DNA of 49,402 bases from Campylobacter troglodytis (lineage in GTDB: Bacteria; Campylobacterota; Campylobacteria; Campylobacterales; Campylobacteraceae): NCBI RefSeq assembly GCF_006864425.1, contig NZ_QHLI01000016.1:1-49402 (forward strand), written 5' to 3'. A model generated the notes under the pieces. It saw only the letters and a list, made by a program, of their open reading frames with translations, made no database searches and was not told where the DNA came from. Every line of letters starts with the position of its first letter. The first letter of the stretch is position 1. The position numbers and the translations under genes are program-made. Shown in pieces: positions 48,471-49,402 of this stretch.

Positions 48471-49085
48471 AGTGTCGCCTGTGCCACAGGTACTGTGGGC
48501 GAGGAACTTCTAAATGTTTTAGATGAGCTTGACTTTCCTGTATCAAGCATTTTACCCCTTGCAAGTGCGAAAAGTGTGGGCGTGGAAGTGGAATTTAAGG
48601 GGCAAAGCTACAAGGTGCAAGAGCTTACCGAGCAAGTGTTTGCTCAAAACTATGTGGATATAGCCCAGTGCTGGCGGCTCTGTGTCAGCCAAATTTGTGC
48701 CGTTTGTGATCAAGGCAGAGGCCTTAGTCATCGACAACACAAGCCATTTTCGTATGCAAGAAAATATCCCCCTTGTCATGCCTGAGGTAAATCCCAAGGA
48801 CATTTCGCAGTGGCGCGAGACGGGCATCATCGCCAACCCAAACTGCTCGACCATACAAATGGTGCATATTTTAAAGCCCCTTGATGACGCCTTTGGCTTG
48901 CAGTGCGTTGATGTGGCGACCTATCAGGCGGCGAGTGGTGCTGGCAAAGAGGGTATGAACGAGCTTGCGTGAATTTTTTGCCTTTAGGCTGGATGGCTTC
49001 AAGCCCACGACTTTCCCGCACACACTCGCACTCAATGTCATCTAGCATATCGACATTTTCGAGCCAAACGACTACACAAAAGAAT
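48471..49085 (+). pseudogene. asd: Aspartate-semialdehyde dehydrogenase fragment
   Basis: Decayed asd. The start and first glycine-motif codons are missing or scrambled. From ATGTVGEELLNVLDELDFPV homology is clear through EFKGQSYKVQELTEQVF. A frameshift at about 48662-48682 moves to VSAKFVPFVIKAEALVIDNT and on to NPNCSTIQMVHIL, with the catalytic Cys retained. After AGKEGMNELA comes a stop and an internal deletion, then FAFRLDGFKPTTFPHT, another stop (NVI-stop-HIDIFEPNDYTK), and truncation at IS copy 5. It is visibly GC-richer than the neighbours, suggesting foreign origin. A working asd must exist elsewhere. Confidence 0.85.
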
Positions 49086-49402
49086 GGCGATTGATACTTT
49101 TAGCTGATATAATTACGGCTGAAAGGTTGGTAAAATCGATGTTAAACAAGTATATATTTTTGCCCTACATTTCGGAGCGAAAATTTAGGCAGATTTTAGA
49201 GTGTTTTTGTGCTGACATTTGCGTAAGCAAAATCGCTGTTTTGTGTAAGGTTTCTCGCCCTTGTGTTAATAGAATAGTGCAGCAAATAAGGCTTTTAATC
49301 GCAAAAGAGTGCGAAAAAATCTCAGCGGTGAAATCGAAGAGGGTGAGAGTTATTTTGGAGCTAAAAGAGTTCGTGGAAAGCGTGGGCGTGGGGCTGGAAA
49401 AA
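49086..49402 (+). mobile_element. IS1595/ISXO2-like element, copy 5, cut by edge
   Basis: The left terminal repeat GGCGATTGATACTTTTAGCT at 49086 is a diverged version of the copy 1/4 end. The transposase frame opens at ATG 49140: MLNKYIFLPYISERKFRQIL, then ECFCADICVSKIAVLCKVSR, an HTH-like VNRIVQQIRLLIAKECEKIS, and after a deletion-frameshift GEIEEGESYFGAKRVRGKRG. Here the first acidic residue of the DES box is Gly. It is different enough from the other copies to be another member of the family. It continues past the right edge, so its activity beyond 49402 cannot be judged. Confidence 0.8.

Overview
The window reads as a low-GC chromosomal segment of a Campylobacter-like member of the Campylobacterota. 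The evidence is gene order and content. fliW-proC-ctsT-like pseudopilin genes sit next to bamD-lon. aspS-adk-ppa are divergent from nadK-recN-cbrR-like-tatD-mltD-rlpA-kdsC-lptC-lptA-engB-(mreD-like)-mrdA. hemW-tatB-tatC-queA are divergent from nudH-lysC-hobA-holB-folP-ligA. From memory these match three separate Campylobacter jejuni blocks (about Cj1073-1078, Cj0638-0652 and Cj0577-0586). Species cannot be named from the sequence alone. No rRNA, tRNA or CRISPR array was found.

Region 1 to 9.3 kb is an accessory island read on the minus strand. It holds one full-length class-3-lipase-like protein (701 aa, GHSLGG motif) with a membrane-anchored partner gene. Upstream lies a tandem array in which five truncated copies of the lipase N-terminus alternate with four small membrane proteins of two related families, often with ATGA start/stop overlaps. 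Downstream are a serine/asparagine-rich protein cut by an insertion sequence, a small membrane protein, a protein with a possible thiol-protease-like NC motif, and a gene running off the left edge. The layout suggests an expanded effector/immunity-type locus, but no secretion genes are present and the function is inferred.

Region 9.3 to 17.3 kb holds a pseudopilin / proC / fliW operon with a good sigma-54 promoter match, then bamD, a long AT-rich repeat-filled gap, lon, and a DASS-family anion transporter. Region 17.3 to 35 kb holds the pdxA-pdxJ-ppa-adk-aspS operon and the divergent nadK-to-mrdA run, covering NAD phosphorylation, DNA repair, a REC-REC-GGDEF regulator, murein hydrolases, Kdo/LPS export and elongation PBP2. 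Region 35 to 47.5 kb holds queA-tatC-tatB-hemW, nudH-lysC-hobA, a nitroreductase, and holB-folP-ligA.

Two genome-shaping forces are visible. First, at least five decayed IS1595/ISXO2-type elements lie in the window, three with exact or near 8-bp target duplications, plus a non-coding MITE-like element in two copies; several sit where blocks colinear with C. jejuni are joined. Second, a short AT-rich word family (TGAATTTAAA / AATTCAAGG and variants) fills the gaps and also appears, in frame, as long low-complexity inserts inside housekeeping proteins. EngB is nearly doubled in length, LigA has about 80 extra residues just before its catalytic lysine, and QueA, TatB and an island protein are also affected. 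The right end is a visibly GC-richer, decayed asd fragment trapped between two IS copies.
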